Shown piece by piece: positions 1 through 9,000 of a stretch of 64,000 nt of DNA. Below the pieces are notes generated by a model. The model did no database searches. It saw nothing but the letters and a program-made list of their open reading frames with translations, and was not told the DNA's origin. Origin of the DNA: Leeuwenhoekiella sp044542075 (GTDB taxonomy: Bacteria; Bacteroidota; Bacteroidia; Flavobacteriales; Flavobacteriaceae); contig NZ_JBITTU010000001.1 in NCBI RefSeq assembly GCF_044542075.1, forward strand, positions 682,001 through 746,000. The letters are read 5' to 3'. Position 1 is the first letter of the stretch. Each line of letters opens with the position of its first letter. The position numbers and the translations under genes are program-made.

Positions 1-791
1 GTTTTAGATGTGGGTTTTTAGGAATGTTGCATCTTGAAATCATACAGGAACGTTTGGAGCGTGAGTTTGATATGACTGTAATTACTACAGTACCTAACGT
101 ATCCTACCATGCGTACACAATTAAAAACAGAGATACGCCTATCTTAGTTAATAACCCTTCAGATTTACCAGACCCTTCTGGGATAGATCGTGTTGAAGAA
201 CCATTTATAAAGGCTTCTATAATTACTAAAGCAGATTTTGTAGGTCCCGTAATGTCTCTATGTATTGAGAAGCGGGGTCAGATTACAAATCAAACTTATT
301 TAACTCCAGAGCGTGTTGAATTGTCTTTTGATATGCCGCTTGCTGAAATTGTTTTTGACTTCTATGATCGTCTTAAAACAGTTTCAAAAGGATACGCTTC
401 TTTTGATTATACACCTATAGGAATGCGTGCGTCACATCTGGTTAAGGTAGATGTATTGCTAAACGCAAATGTTGTAGATGCACTTTCTGCACTTTTACAC
501 CGTGACAATGCTTACGATATAGGTAAACGAATTTGTGAAAAATTAAAAGAGCTTATACCACGCCAGCAGTTTGATATTCCTATACAGGCAGCAATAGGGG
601 CTAAAGTTATTGCAAGAGAAACAGTAAAGGCTTTACGTAAAGACGTTACCGCAAAATGTTATGGTGGTGATATTTCGCGTAAGCGTAAACTTCTTGAAAA
701 ACAGAAAAAAGGTAAAAAACGTATGCGTCAGGTAGGTAATGTTGAGATACCGCAAGAAGCGTTTATGGCTGTTCTAAAACTTAATGATTAA
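1..791 (+). CDS. lepA: Elongation factor 4 (LepA), C-terminal part; 5' end outside window
   Basis: The reading frame is already open at the window edge (first full codon at base 3), and the residues before the first internal Met read FRCGFLG, as in LepA, so this is the last 262 residues of a longer protein. LepA is a ribosome-bound translational GTPase that back-translocates or remodels stalled ribosomes. The GTPase domain lies upstream and is not seen. The visible part covers the EF-G-like C-terminal domains and the LepA-specific tail rich in Lys/Arg (KKGKKRMRQVGNVEIPQEAF at the end). The stop codon overlaps the next start (TAATG), so the small downstream gene is probably translationally coupled. 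Family identity is firm. Confidence 0.97.
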   Translation, partial: FRCGFLGMLHLEIIQERLEREFDMTVITTVPNVSYHAYTIKNRDTPILVNNPSDLPDPSGIDRVEEPFIKASIITKADFVGPVMSLCIEKRGQITNQTYLTPERVELSFDMPLAEIVFDFYDRLKTVSKGYASFDYTPIGMRASHLVKVDVLLNANVVDALSALLHRDNAYDIGKRICEKLKELIPRQQFDIPIQAAIGAKVIARETVKALRKDVTAKCYGGDISRKRKLLEKQKKGKKRMRQVGNVEIPQEAFMAVLKLND

Positions 792-961
792 TGCAAAAAA
801 AACAACTCATAGGCCTGGGATTAATTGTGGTTTGCGGCGGGTTAAGTCAATGGACGCCTGCTAAAGAAAATCAACTTATGGTCTGGCTTATGGCACTAGG
901 AGCAATGGCAGGAATGCTTCTGGTTCTATCAGAATATTTTACTTCAAAAAAAGAGTCTTAA
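791..961 (+). CDS. Small two-helix membrane protein, 56 aa, unknown function
   Basis: A 56-residue ORF whose ATG overlaps the lepA stop codon by one base. It begins MQKKQLIGLGLIVVCGG and has two hydrophobic stretches, about residues 6-19 and 30-48, separated by a short polar loop (SQWTPAKENQ), and ends in a basic tail KKES. This is the layout of a small inner-membrane hairpin protein with both ends probably cytoplasmic. The coupling to lepA and the terminator directly behind its stop codon argue that it is a real gene. I do not recognise a family. It could be one of the many uncharacterised small flavobacterial membrane proteins. Confidence 0.65.
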   Translation: MQKKQLIGLGLIVVCGGLSQWTPAKENQLMVWLMALGAMAGMLLVLSEYFTSKKES

Positions 962-977
962 TAAGACTCTTTTTTTT
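946..977. terminator. Bidirectional rho-independent terminator
   Basis: Near-perfect inverted repeat AAAAAAAGAGTCTTA / TAAGACTCTTTTTTT with flanking A and T runs on both sides. It overlaps the last codons of the small membrane protein gene and sits 18 bases before the end of the minus-strand oxidoreductase gene, so it can stop transcripts from both directions. Confidence 0.85.
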
Positions 978-994
978 GAAGTAATTCTTGAGAA

Positions 995-2089
995 TTAGTA
1001 CTGTTCTAGTAGAACTTTTGCCCCATTAGTTCTACCAGATTCTAAAGCAGCTTCTACAATTTGAATATCTCGTAAACCTTCGATACCTGGAGCTATTATC
1101 TCTTTATTTTCTAAGATAGAAAGCGCATCATTATCCATTTGTAGTGTTTGTTGATTGCAATTGCATGGCTCTAGCTTTTTCCCATCACTGGTACTACCTT
1201 GAACTCCCGTATAACTCTGAAAAGGGGAGAGTTCGTAGTTTCCATCTTTACAATCTACTTTTAAAAAATTTACATTGTCAGCATAAGTTACCCGGCCTTT
1301 AGCAGTTATTCCATCAGGAAATTCTACGTCAAAATAGGTGATTTCTTCGGCTCCGTTTGTAAACAATGTATTACGTTGAGTAACGTGCTTAGCAGTTAGT
1401 GATACTGGTTCAAGACCCGTTGCATAACGCATTGCGTTTATAGGGTAAACTCCCATATCATAGATTGCACCACCTCCTTTTGCACCATCTAATCGCCAGC
1501 CTGCATCAGCACCAATTTTAAAACCGGCTTCTGTGTGTACCTGCTCTATAGCACCGTAGGGTTGTGTTTTAGACCACTCTATGATTGTTTTTGTATTTTC
1601 TTCATGTTGCATACGGTAACCTATGGCCAGTTTTACACCGTTTGTTTCACATACATCAATTATTTCCTGACATTCTGCTACAGTCATTGCCATAGGTTTT
1701 TCACAGAATACGTGTTTACCAGCTTCAGCGGCTAAAATGCAGAATTTTTTATGTAAAAAAGTAGGTGTAACAATGTACACTACATCAATATCGTCATTAT
1801 CAACAATTGAAGAAAAGTTCTCATAATTATAAATATTGCTGTCTTTGATACCATATCTATCCTTCCAGGTGGGAATTTTTTCAGGACTTCCGGTAACAAT
1901 ACCTCTTAACTCTATATGCTGCGTTTTCTGAAGCGCAGGAGCTAAATTGTTTGTAGCATAACTACCCAAGCCTAAAAGTGCGATGCCAAGCTTCTTACTC
2001 GGTTTTGAACACGCTAAATAAGGAAACGGAATCGTAGTCGCTGCGACGGCAAGACCAGATTTTTTTATAAACGAACGTCTGTTTTGCAT
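995..2089 (-). CDS. Tat-exported Gfo/Idh/MocA-family oxidoreductase
   Basis: 364 residues. The N-terminus MQNRRSFIKKSGLAVAATT carries a twin-arginine motif (RRSF) and a hydrophobic stretch, so the protein is probably exported folded with its cofactor by the Tat system. A Cys at residue 27 (YLACS) may allow lipid attachment, though the lipobox is not canonical. The mature part starts with a Rossmann motif GLGSYA (about residues 40-45) and contains the family-typical CEKP motif (about 129-132). Family members are NAD(P)-dependent sugar or polyol oxidoreductases (glucose-fructose oxidoreductase is the exported model). The substrate cannot be inferred. The gene stands alone, with its own promoter region upstream and the shared terminator downstream. 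Confidence 0.9.
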   Translation of the reverse strand: MQNRRSFIKKSGLAVAATTIPFPYLACSKPSKKLGIALLGLGSYATNNLAPALQKTQHIELRGIVTGSPEKIPTWKDRYGIKDSNIYNYENFSSIVDNDDIDVVYIVTPTFLHKKFCILAAEAGKHVFCEKPMAMTVAECQEIIDVCETNGVKLAIGYRMQHEENTKTIIEWSKTQPYGAIEQVHTEAGFKIGADAGWRLDGAKGGGAIYDMGVYPINAMRYATGLEPVSLTAKHVTQRNTLFTNGAEEITYFDVEFPDGITAKGRVTYADNVNFLKVDCKDGNYELSPFQSYTGVQGSTSDGKKLEPCNCNQQTLQMDNDALSILENKEIIAPGIEGLRDIQIVEAALESGRTNGAKVLLEQY

Positions 2090-2217
2090 TTTATATTTTT
2101 TAGAAATTTACAGAACAATTTGATATTAAAACACATACCTAAGATCACTTAGCAAAATTTTAATATATGTTGCTACCATAAAAAGAAAAAATGCACGAAT
2201 CCTTAAGTTGATTCAAT

Positions 2218-2245
2218 AAAAAAGGGACTCAATTTGAATCCCTTT
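2218..2245 (-). terminator. Rho-independent terminator of the antiporter gene
   Basis: On the minus strand the hairpin AAAGGGATTCAA / TTGAGTCCCTTT (one mismatch) is followed by a run of six T. It lies just past the stop codon of the CPA1 antiporter gene. Confidence 0.8.
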
Positions 2246-2249
2246 AATA

Positions 2250-4124
2250 TTATGCTTCTGGCTCTTCTATGACCAATTTTTCTTTAACCGGCATTTTTTC
2301 TGGATCAAAAGGTTTCCCTAAATAAACCAACTTAGTATCTGCATATGAATCTACTTCAAGATCATCTATATTAGATTTTAAAATTTCGAGTTCACCAGAT
2401 TCCTTTTTCAAAAATATAGGAATACTATTTTTATCTGCTCGGGTGCTTTCTATCAGCTTCTCAAACATCTCTTTAGAATCAATATTAACTTCTTGAATAG
2501 TGGGATGTGCACGGGCTACTTCGGTTAAGCGAATGAAATCGTCTGTAGGTGAAAACAAACCTCCTTCGGGACTGCTTTGAGGATCTTTCATTTCATCTGG
2601 AGTAATAAGTCTAAATGCACCATTTTCACCAAAAATATCTTTAAATCTATTAATTGCATATTGATTTATATCACCATTACCGGTTAGTGCCATCAAATAT
2701 CCTACATCATTAAGTTCTATATTATTCATTAAGCTATCTGAATAAATACTGTCTTCAATAGCTTCCAGACCGCGTTCTTTTGCTTTTTCAATATTTACAC
2801 TGTTACTGTCAACAAGTACAACGTGACGACCACCTTTCATCAAATATTCTGCAATAATTCGGGAAGCTTTAGACGCACCTATAATCACGATACCTTTAGA
2901 TTCAGTTAAAAACACACCTACAATTTTAGCAAAAAGACGTGCCGTTGTTGCGTTTAATAAAACCGTTCCTAACACAATCATAAATACAAGAGGCGTGATA
3001 TATTCTGCCCCGGCAACACCTTCATCTACCAGTTTTAATCCAAAGAGTGAGGCAATACCTGCAGCAACAATACCACGTGGGCCTACCCAACTTACAAACA
3101 GTTTCTCATTAAACTTGAGACCAGATCCTTTTGAGCTTAAGAATACGCCTATAGGTCGCAACACAAAAACAACAATAGCAAATAACAATACCGCCTTCCA
3201 GGTATATACCAGATACAAATCTTGTATTTCTATGTTTGCTGAAAGTAAAATAAACAGCAACGAAATAAGAAGTACGCTTAACGATTCTTTAAAGTATAAT
3301 AGCTCTTTTAAATTAGGTAACTTCATATTACCCATCACCATACCCATAACTACTACAGAAAGAAGGCCACTCTCGTGCGCAAATAAATCTGAAAGTATAA
3401 AAACACCTAAAACAGAAGCGAGTGTAAATACATTTAATAAGTAATGCGGAATTACTTTTCGTTTGATACATAAAGCTAATGCGTGTGCAAATGTAAACCC
3501 GAAGGTAAAGCCAAAAAGTACAATTTTACCAAACTCTTCAAGTGCGGTTAAGGTAAACTCGCTACCGGCATCTACACTAATGAATTCAAATACTAATACG
3601 GCAACAAGAGCACCTATAGGGTCTATTAGAATACCTTCCCATTTTAAAATTGTCGAAATATCTTTTTTAAGCGGAATATTTCTAAGAATAGGAGTAATCA
3701 CCGTAGGACCTGTAACGATAATCAATGCAGAGAATAAAAACGAAATACGTAAGCTTAAGTCAAAAATATAGTAGGCAGCAGCTCCCGCACCAAAAAAAGT
3801 AACCAGCGATCCTACTATAATTAATTTTGTAATTACAGGACCTACATTTTTTATCTCGCTAAAACGAAGCGTAAGACCACCCTCAAAAAGAATAATCCCA
3901 ATTGCCAAAGACACAAAATTAAAAAGTCGTTCTCCAGGAAAAATCCCTACGTCACCATTCCATATAGGTTCAATCCATTTTGAACCGTCATAAGTAAATA
4001 AGGTAGATATAGGTCCTACAAAAAGGCCTATAAGTATAAGCGGTAAAATCGCCGGAATTTTAAACTTCCAGGCAACCCATTGTGCCAGTATTCCTAATAT
4101 TATGATTCCTCCCAGTTCTAACAT
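2250..4124 (-). CDS. CPA1-type cation:proton antiporter with C-terminal TrkA-N/RCK-like domain
   Basis: 624 residues. The N-terminal ~400 residues are a chain of hydrophobic helices typical of Na+(K+)/H+ exchangers; the motif LIDPIGA (ion-binding Asp) and the helix pair FEGGLTL place it in the CPA1/NhaP-like group. A Rossmann-type domain follows at about residue 410 (KGIVIIGASKASRIIAEYL, then VVLVDSNS), the nucleotide-binding TrkA-N fold that gates many K+ transport systems, and a further C-terminal segment of about 130 residues. It probably exchanges Na+ or K+ for protons at the inner membrane, with pH or osmotic control through the cytoplasmic domain. Ion specificity is not decided by sequence. 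It is monocistronic with its own terminator. Confidence 0.9.
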   Translation of the reverse strand: MLELGGIIILGILAQWVAWKFKIPAILPLILIGLFVGPISTLFTYDGSKWIEPIWNGDVGIFPGERLFNFVSLAIGIILFEGGLTLRFSEIKNVGPVITKLIIVGSLVTFFGAGAAAYYIFDLSLRISFLFSALIIVTGPTVITPILRNIPLKKDISTILKWEGILIDPIGALVAVLVFEFISVDAGSEFTLTALEEFGKIVLFGFTFGFTFAHALALCIKRKVIPHYLLNVFTLASVLGVFILSDLFAHESGLLSVVVMGMVMGNMKLPNLKELLYFKESLSVLLISLLFILLSANIEIQDLYLVYTWKAVLLFAIVVFVLRPIGVFLSSKGSGLKFNEKLFVSWVGPRGIVAAGIASLFGLKLVDEGVAGAEYITPLVFMIVLGTVLLNATTARLFAKIVGVFLTESKGIVIIGASKASRIIAEYLMKGGRHVVLVDSNSVNIEKAKERGLEAIEDSIYSDSLMNNIELNDVGYLMALTGNGDINQYAINRFKDIFGENGAFRLITPDEMKDPQSSPEGGLFSPTDDFIRLTEVARAHPTIQEVNIDSKEMFEKLIESTRADKNSIPIFLKKESGELEILKSNIDDLEVDSYADTKLVYLGKPFDPEKMPVKEKLVIEEPEA

Positions 4125-4363
4125 GAATTCAATTTTTTGCTATGATACGTTTTTCTGCATTGATTCTAAAGTTCGCAATGCCGTTTCAGTGTTAAATATA
4201 GCTTAATTACATGGCTAGAAAAATTTGATTTAACGTGCATTTAGTATTTTGCAAGACTTTACCTAGTAATAAAGGTGTTTATTTTATAAAAAATGTAAGG
4301 TATTAATTAGATACTCTTTTTTATAATTAAACACGTATTAACTAGTTTACAGAACACTACTAT

Positions 4364-5221
4364 ATGATAATACACGCAATTGACGCCGGCAGTTTTAAAT
4401 TAGACGGTGGTGCCATGTTTGGTGTGGTTCCTAAAACATTATGGACACGCACAAACCCCGCAGATGCAAATAATATGATAGACATTGGCGCACGATGTCT
4501 GCTTATTGAACATAGCAACAGACTTATACTTATTGATACGGGTATGGGAGATAAACAAAGTGATAAATTTTTTGGTTACTATTATCCCTGGGGAGATGCT
4601 ACTTTAGAAAAATCACTCAAACAAAAAGGCTTTCACCCAGATGATATCACAGATGTTTTTCTTACACATTTGCACTTTGACCATAGTGGAGGATGCATTA
4701 AATGGTCAGAAGATGGCAAAACATTAATCCCTACTTTTAAAAATGCTATTTACTGGAGTAATGAAGATCATTGGGAATGGGCAACAAAACCTAATGCTCG
4801 TGAAAAAGCCTCTTTTTTAGAAGAGAATATTCTACCTATAAAACAAAGTGGTCAATTGCGATTTGTTGATAAACCTCAAAATGCGTTTTCTGCAACATCA
4901 GAACTTAATTTTGGTATTTTGTTTGCAGACGGTCATACCGATAAGCAAATGATTCCGCATATAGAATACAAAGATAAAACCCTTGTTTTTATGGCAGATT
5001 TGCTTCCTACAGCAGGCCATTTACCATTGCCTTATGTAATGGGTTTTGATACAAGACCCTTGCTCACCTTAGGTGAAAAAGACACGTTTTTGAAAGAAGC
5101 CGCAGATAATAATTATTATTTATGGCTAGAGCATGATGCTCACAATCCCATAATCACAGTAGAACATACAGATAAAGGGGTTAGACTTAAAGAACGTTTT
5201 AAGATCGAAGACGTCCTGTAA
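4364..5221 (+). CDS. MBL-fold metallo-hydrolase
   Basis: 285 residues of the metallo-beta-lactamase superfamily. The zinc motif THLHFDHSGG is at about residues 101-110 (H102, H104, D106, H107). Later ligands are suggested by ADGHTDKQM (about 193-201), MADLLPTAGH and LEHDAHNP. There is no signal peptide, so it is probably cytoplasmic. The layout resembles the quorum-quenching lactonase/AttM-like and YtnP-like groups, but the superfamily hydrolyses many ester, thioester and phosphodiester substrates and none can be assigned. It is divergent from the antiporter gene over a 239-base intergenic region that must hold both promoters; I see no exact TAnnTTTG element there. Confidence 0.88.
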   Translation: MIIHAIDAGSFKLDGGAMFGVVPKTLWTRTNPADANNMIDIGARCLLIEHSNRLILIDTGMGDKQSDKFFGYYYPWGDATLEKSLKQKGFHPDDITDVFLTHLHFDHSGGCIKWSEDGKTLIPTFKNAIYWSNEDHWEWATKPNAREKASFLEENILPIKQSGQLRFVDKPQNAFSATSELNFGILFADGHTDKQMIPHIEYKDKTLVFMADLLPTAGHLPLPYVMGFDTRPLLTLGEKDTFLKEAADNNYYLWLEHDAHNPIITVEHTDKGVRLKERFKIEDVL

Positions 5222-5289
5222 ACCAGACCTCTTACTTGAGTTAAAAGCGAAAACCTTCAAACAAAAATTTAAATAACAACTCCTATAAA

Positions 5290-6939
5290 ATGAAAAGAAT
5301 TTTTATTGCAGCATTTAGTGCTGCACTGTTTCTAAATGCTTGCGGTACCGCACCATTACTTACCATACCAGAAGAAAATGTAGACAAACTTCCTCTAAAA
5401 ATAAGTGACCTCAGCGAAGATCAATTAAAAAATTGGCCGATGATGGATATTACAATGGACACCGTACCGGGTATGAGTGTTGAGAAAACCTATGCCCAAC
5501 TTATAAAAGGCAAAGGAGCTTCAGTAATTGTAGGTGTGGTTGATAGTGGTATAGATATTACGCACGAAGATCTTAAAAATGTATTGTGGACAAATCCCGG
5601 GGAAATTGCCGGTAATGGTATTGATGATGACAAAAACGGATATATTGATGACGTACACGGCTGGAATTTTCTGGGAGATATTGTTCAAGAACAATTAGAA
5701 AAAAGTAGAATCGTACAAAAATACGATGCTCAGTTTAAAGGCAAGACCTTAGATCAAGTGCCTGCTGCTCAAAAAGAGCTTTTTAAAACCTACACCGAAG
5801 CTAAAAAACAGGTAGATGCTGAACGTGATGAATTAATTCAACAAAAAACACAATATGATGGCTTACTTGCAGCTGTAAAAACTGCACATACTGCTGCTAC
5901 AGAAAAATTTGGGAAAGAAGATTATACTGCAGAAGATGTTGCTACACTACCCACAACAACAGCGATGGAAGAGCGTAACAAAGGTGTGCTTACCCAAATG
6001 CTAACCTACGCAGATACGATTCCAGAATTTTTGGTAATGCTTAATGAGCAGTTAGAAAGCATGACAGATCGCCTTAACAACAACTATAATCTAGAAGGTA
6101 ATTACCGTAGTGTTTTAGGTGATAATCCTGATGATATTAAAGATGCTGTTTATGGTAATAATAATGTAACAGGACCAGATCCTGATGCGGCCTTACACGG
6201 TACACACGTTGCCGGGATTATTGCTGCTCAACGCGATAATGGGATAGGGATGAATGGTGTTGCAAACAATGTGAAAATTATGACTGTGCGTGCAGTACCA
6301 GACGGTGATGAGCGTGACAAGGATATTGCTTTAGCTTTACGTTACGCTGTTGATAATGGTGCAAAAGTGATTAATACCAGTTTTGGTAAATACTTTGCTA
6401 CCAACCCAGAGTGGGTTTACGATGCTATAAAATATGCTGCTAAAAAAGATGTTCTTATCGTAAATGCCGCAGGTAATGAGAGTATAGATCTTGATATGGG
6501 TGATACGGTATATCCTAATGATCAACTAGATAACCTTACTGAGTTTGCAGACAATGTAATAACGGTAGGCGCTTTAAACTATAAATACGGTGGTAAAATG
6601 GTAGCGAGCTTTTCTAATTTCGGAAAATCTAATGTAGATGTTTTTGCTCCGGGTGTTCAAATCTGGTCAACTACACCAGATAACTCCTATCAGTTCTTAC
6701 AAGGTACTTCAATGGCTTCGCCAGAAGTTGCCGGGGTAGCTGCAATGTTACGTTCTTATTATCCACAATTTTCTGCTGCACAGATTAAGCAAATTATTTT
6801 AAAGAGTGGTGTTACTACAAACATTCAGGTTTCTGCAGGAGAAAATGGTGAAGTTGTAAAACCATTTAATACCTTATCTAAAACAGGTAAAATGGTTAAT
6901 ATGTACAACGCTTTTAAAATGGCTGAATTATCAAAATAA
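5290..6939 (+). CDS. S8-family subtilisin-like serine protease, lipoprotein, with long insertion
   Basis: 549 residues. The signal peptide ends in a lipobox (LNAC, Cys18), so the enzyme is probably anchored to a membrane. The catalytic triad is complete: Asp85 in VGVVDSGID, His303 in HGTHVAG, Ser474 in GTSMASPEVAG, with the oxyanion Asn396 in NAAGNE. The spacing between Asp and His is about 218 residues, far more than in subtilisin; residues about 130-290 form an inserted, charged, probably helical/coiled-coil segment. It lies in a group of exported peptidases (two M1 enzymes follow), pointing to extracellular or periplasmic protein degradation. A perfect hairpin lies just after the stop codon. 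Confidence 0.93.
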   Translation: MKRIFIAAFSAALFLNACGTAPLLTIPEENVDKLPLKISDLSEDQLKNWPMMDITMDTVPGMSVEKTYAQLIKGKGASVIVGVVDSGIDITHEDLKNVLWTNPGEIAGNGIDDDKNGYIDDVHGWNFLGDIVQEQLEKSRIVQKYDAQFKGKTLDQVPAAQKELFKTYTEAKKQVDAERDELIQQKTQYDGLLAAVKTAHTAATEKFGKEDYTAEDVATLPTTTAMEERNKGVLTQMLTYADTIPEFLVMLNEQLESMTDRLNNNYNLEGNYRSVLGDNPDDIKDAVYGNNNVTGPDPDAALHGTHVAGIIAAQRDNGIGMNGVANNVKIMTVRAVPDGDERDKDIALALRYAVDNGAKVINTSFGKYFATNPEWVYDAIKYAAKKDVLIVNAAGNESIDLDMGDTVYPNDQLDNLTEFADNVITVGALNYKYGGKMVASFSNFGKSNVDVFAPGVQIWSTTPDNSYQFLQGTSMASPEVAGVAAMLRSYYPQFSAAQIKQIILKSGVTTNIQVSAGENGEVVKPFNTLSKTGKMVNMYNAFKMAELSK

Positions 6940-6949
6940 GCTGGTAATA

Positions 6950-6987
6950 ATTCCGAAAGATTAAGAATACTTTTAATCTTTCGGAAT
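6950..6987. terminator. Strong hairpin after S8 protease gene, no T-run
   Basis: Perfect 15-base inverted repeat ATTCCGAAAGATTAA / TTAATCTTTCGGAAT with an 8-base loop, 11 bases after the stop codon. It is followed by AAAACC rather than a T-run, so it is not a classical intrinsic terminator. It may protect the 3' end of the mRNA or terminate weakly. Confidence 0.5.
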
Positions 6988-7030
6988 AAAACCTGATCAC
7001 GTCTAATCCCTACTTATAGGTAAAATCTAA

Positions 7031-8878
7031 ATGAATATGAATTTAAAAGCTTTAATAGGTCTTTCTTTTTTAAGTGTTTTTGCTTTCTCGCAGGCACAAA
7101 ACAATACATCTTACTGGCAACAACATGTTGACTATAAGATGAATGTTGATATGAATGTGGAGGAGTACACTTACACCGGTACACAAGAACTCGTTTATAC
7201 AAATAACTCTCCAGATACGTTGAGTCAAGTATTTTATCATCTTTATTTTAATGCTTTTCAGCCCGGAAGTGAGATGGATGTACGCTCTCTAAACATTAAA
7301 GATCCTGACGGAAGAGTTAAAGATCGAATCTCAAAATTAAAGCCAGACGAAATCGGATTTTTGAAAGTAGATAAGCTTACTCAAGACGGAGCTGCTCTTA
7401 CGTATGATGTTGCTGGGACGGTGCTTGAAGTTAGCCTTACAAAACCTATCGCACCAGGCGAAAGCACCTCTTTTAATATGGATTTTAATGGGCAGGTGCC
7501 AGTACAGATACGTAGAAGCGGTCGCGATAATGCAGAAGGTGTAGCGCTGTCTATGACACAGTGGTATCCTAAATTAGCAGAATATGACTTTGAAGGTTGG
7601 CACGCAGACCCCTATATAGCACGCGAATTCCACGGCGTTTGGGGAGATTTTGATGTTAAAATAACGATAGATTCTGATTACACTATAGGTGGTACCGGAA
7701 ACTTACAAAACCCGGAAATAGGTCATGGTTATGGAGAACCAGGTCAAAAAGCGGTTAAACCTGTAAAAGGTAAATATACCTGGCATTTTGTAGCTCCTAA
7801 CGTACACGATTTTGCTTGGGCTGCAGATCCTGATTATATACACGATAAATTAACCGCAGAAGACGGTACGGTACTTCATTTTTTCTATAAAGACGATAAA
7901 GAAATAATTGAAAACTGGAAAAAACTACAACCCAAAACTGCAGATTTATTAATGTATTATAACGAGCATGTAGGGCCTTATCCTTATGATCAATATTCTG
8001 TGATACAAGGTGGTGATGGTGGTATGGAGTATGCAATGTGTACATTAATTACGGGCGGAAGAAATTTAGGTAGCCTTATAGGGGTAACTGCACACGAGTT
8101 TGCACATACCTGGTTTCAGTTTTTAATGGCTACAAATGAGCAAAAACATGAGTGGATGGATGAAGGTTTTACATCCTATATCTCTGATGAAGCAATGAAT
8201 GTAGTTATGGATGAGAAAAAACCAAATCCGCAGGCAGGTAATTACAATTCGTATTTTAGACTCGCTACAAGCGGCTTTGAACAGCCACAGACAACCTATG
8301 CAGACCGCTATGCTTTAAATGCAGCATACGGCGCTTCTGCATATTCTAAGGGTGCTGTGTTTATGGCACAACTAGGCTATATCATAGGTAAAGAAAATCT
8401 TGATAAAACCATTAAGAACTATTACAAAAACTGGCATTTTAAACACCCTACACCTAATGATATTAAGCGTGAGGCAGAAAAGGTGAGTGGTATGCAGCTA
8501 GACTGGTATCTTGTAGACTGGACGCAAACTACAAATACAATCGACTATGCGATTAAAAATGTAGAAGAAGTAGACGGTAAAACTGAGGTAACATTAGAGC
8601 GCAAAGGTCTTATGCCTATGCCTATAGATTTTTATATCAATACCACAGATGATATCAATGAAGCCTATTACATTCCGTTGAGAATGATGCGTGCAGATAA
8701 ATCAAACCCATTTCCAGAAATGAAACGTACGCAACTGGAAGACTGGCCATGGGCAATGCCAACGTATACGTTTACGATAGATAAACCGCTTTCAGAAATT
8801 AAAGTAATGACTATAGATGCTCAGCAATTAATGGCAGATATAGATAAATCAAACAACAGCTGGACAAAAACTGAATAA
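7031..8878 (+). CDS. M1-family metallopeptidase, exported
   Basis: 615 residues with an N-terminal signal peptide (hydrophobic core LIGLSFLSVFAFS, likely cleavage after SQAQ). The zinc site is HEFAH at residues 355-359, with the third ligand Glu378 in MDEGF, giving the M1 spacing HEXXH-X18-E. The exopeptidase motif region reads GGMEYAM. Members remove N-terminal residues from peptides; the signal peptide puts this one in the periplasm or outside. It is followed by a strong terminator and then by a second, unrelated-length M1 enzyme. A second in-frame ATG two codons downstream is an equally possible start. No clear promoter or Shine-Dalgarno element is visible. Confidence 0.93.
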   Translation: MNMNLKALIGLSFLSVFAFSQAQNNTSYWQQHVDYKMNVDMNVEEYTYTGTQELVYTNNSPDTLSQVFYHLYFNAFQPGSEMDVRSLNIKDPDGRVKDRISKLKPDEIGFLKVDKLTQDGAALTYDVAGTVLEVSLTKPIAPGESTSFNMDFNGQVPVQIRRSGRDNAEGVALSMTQWYPKLAEYDFEGWHADPYIAREFHGVWGDFDVKITIDSDYTIGGTGNLQNPEIGHGYGEPGQKAVKPVKGKYTWHFVAPNVHDFAWAADPDYIHDKLTAEDGTVLHFFYKDDKEIIENWKKLQPKTADLLMYYNEHVGPYPYDQYSVIQGGDGGMEYAMCTLITGGRNLGSLIGVTAHEFAHTWFQFLMATNEQKHEWMDEGFTSYISDEAMNVVMDEKKPNPQAGNYNSYFRLATSGFEQPQTTYADRYALNAAYGASAYSKGAVFMAQLGYIIGKENLDKTIKNYYKNWHFKHPTPNDIKREAEKVSGMQLDWYLVDWTQTTNTIDYAIKNVEEVDGKTEVTLERKGLMPMPIDFYINTTDDINEAYYIPLRMMRADKSNPFPEMKRTQLEDWPWAMPTYTFTIDKPLSEIKVMTIDAQQLMADIDKSNNSWTKTE

Positions 8879-8895
8879 GGTTAAAAAACTAAACT

Positions 8896-8930
8896 TAAAA
8901 GCCGTTTTCTTCACAGAAAACGGCTTTTTA
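8896..8930 (+). terminator. Rho-independent terminator
   Basis: Inverted repeat TAAAAGCCGTTTTCT / AGAAAACGGCTTTTTA with a 4-base loop and a T-run, 18 bases after the first M1 peptidase gene. Confidence 0.88.
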
Positions 8931-9000
8931 TATTTGGGTTGTTTGCCAAGTCTTTTTTCAATTTTTCCGATATTTAAAATTATCAATGCTACCGTATATT

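Noticed and set aside
3068..3082. CACGTG at about 3073 inside the antiporter gene as another parS
   Set aside because: The flanks (ACCACGTGGGCC) do not match the parS arms; only the hexamer is shared.
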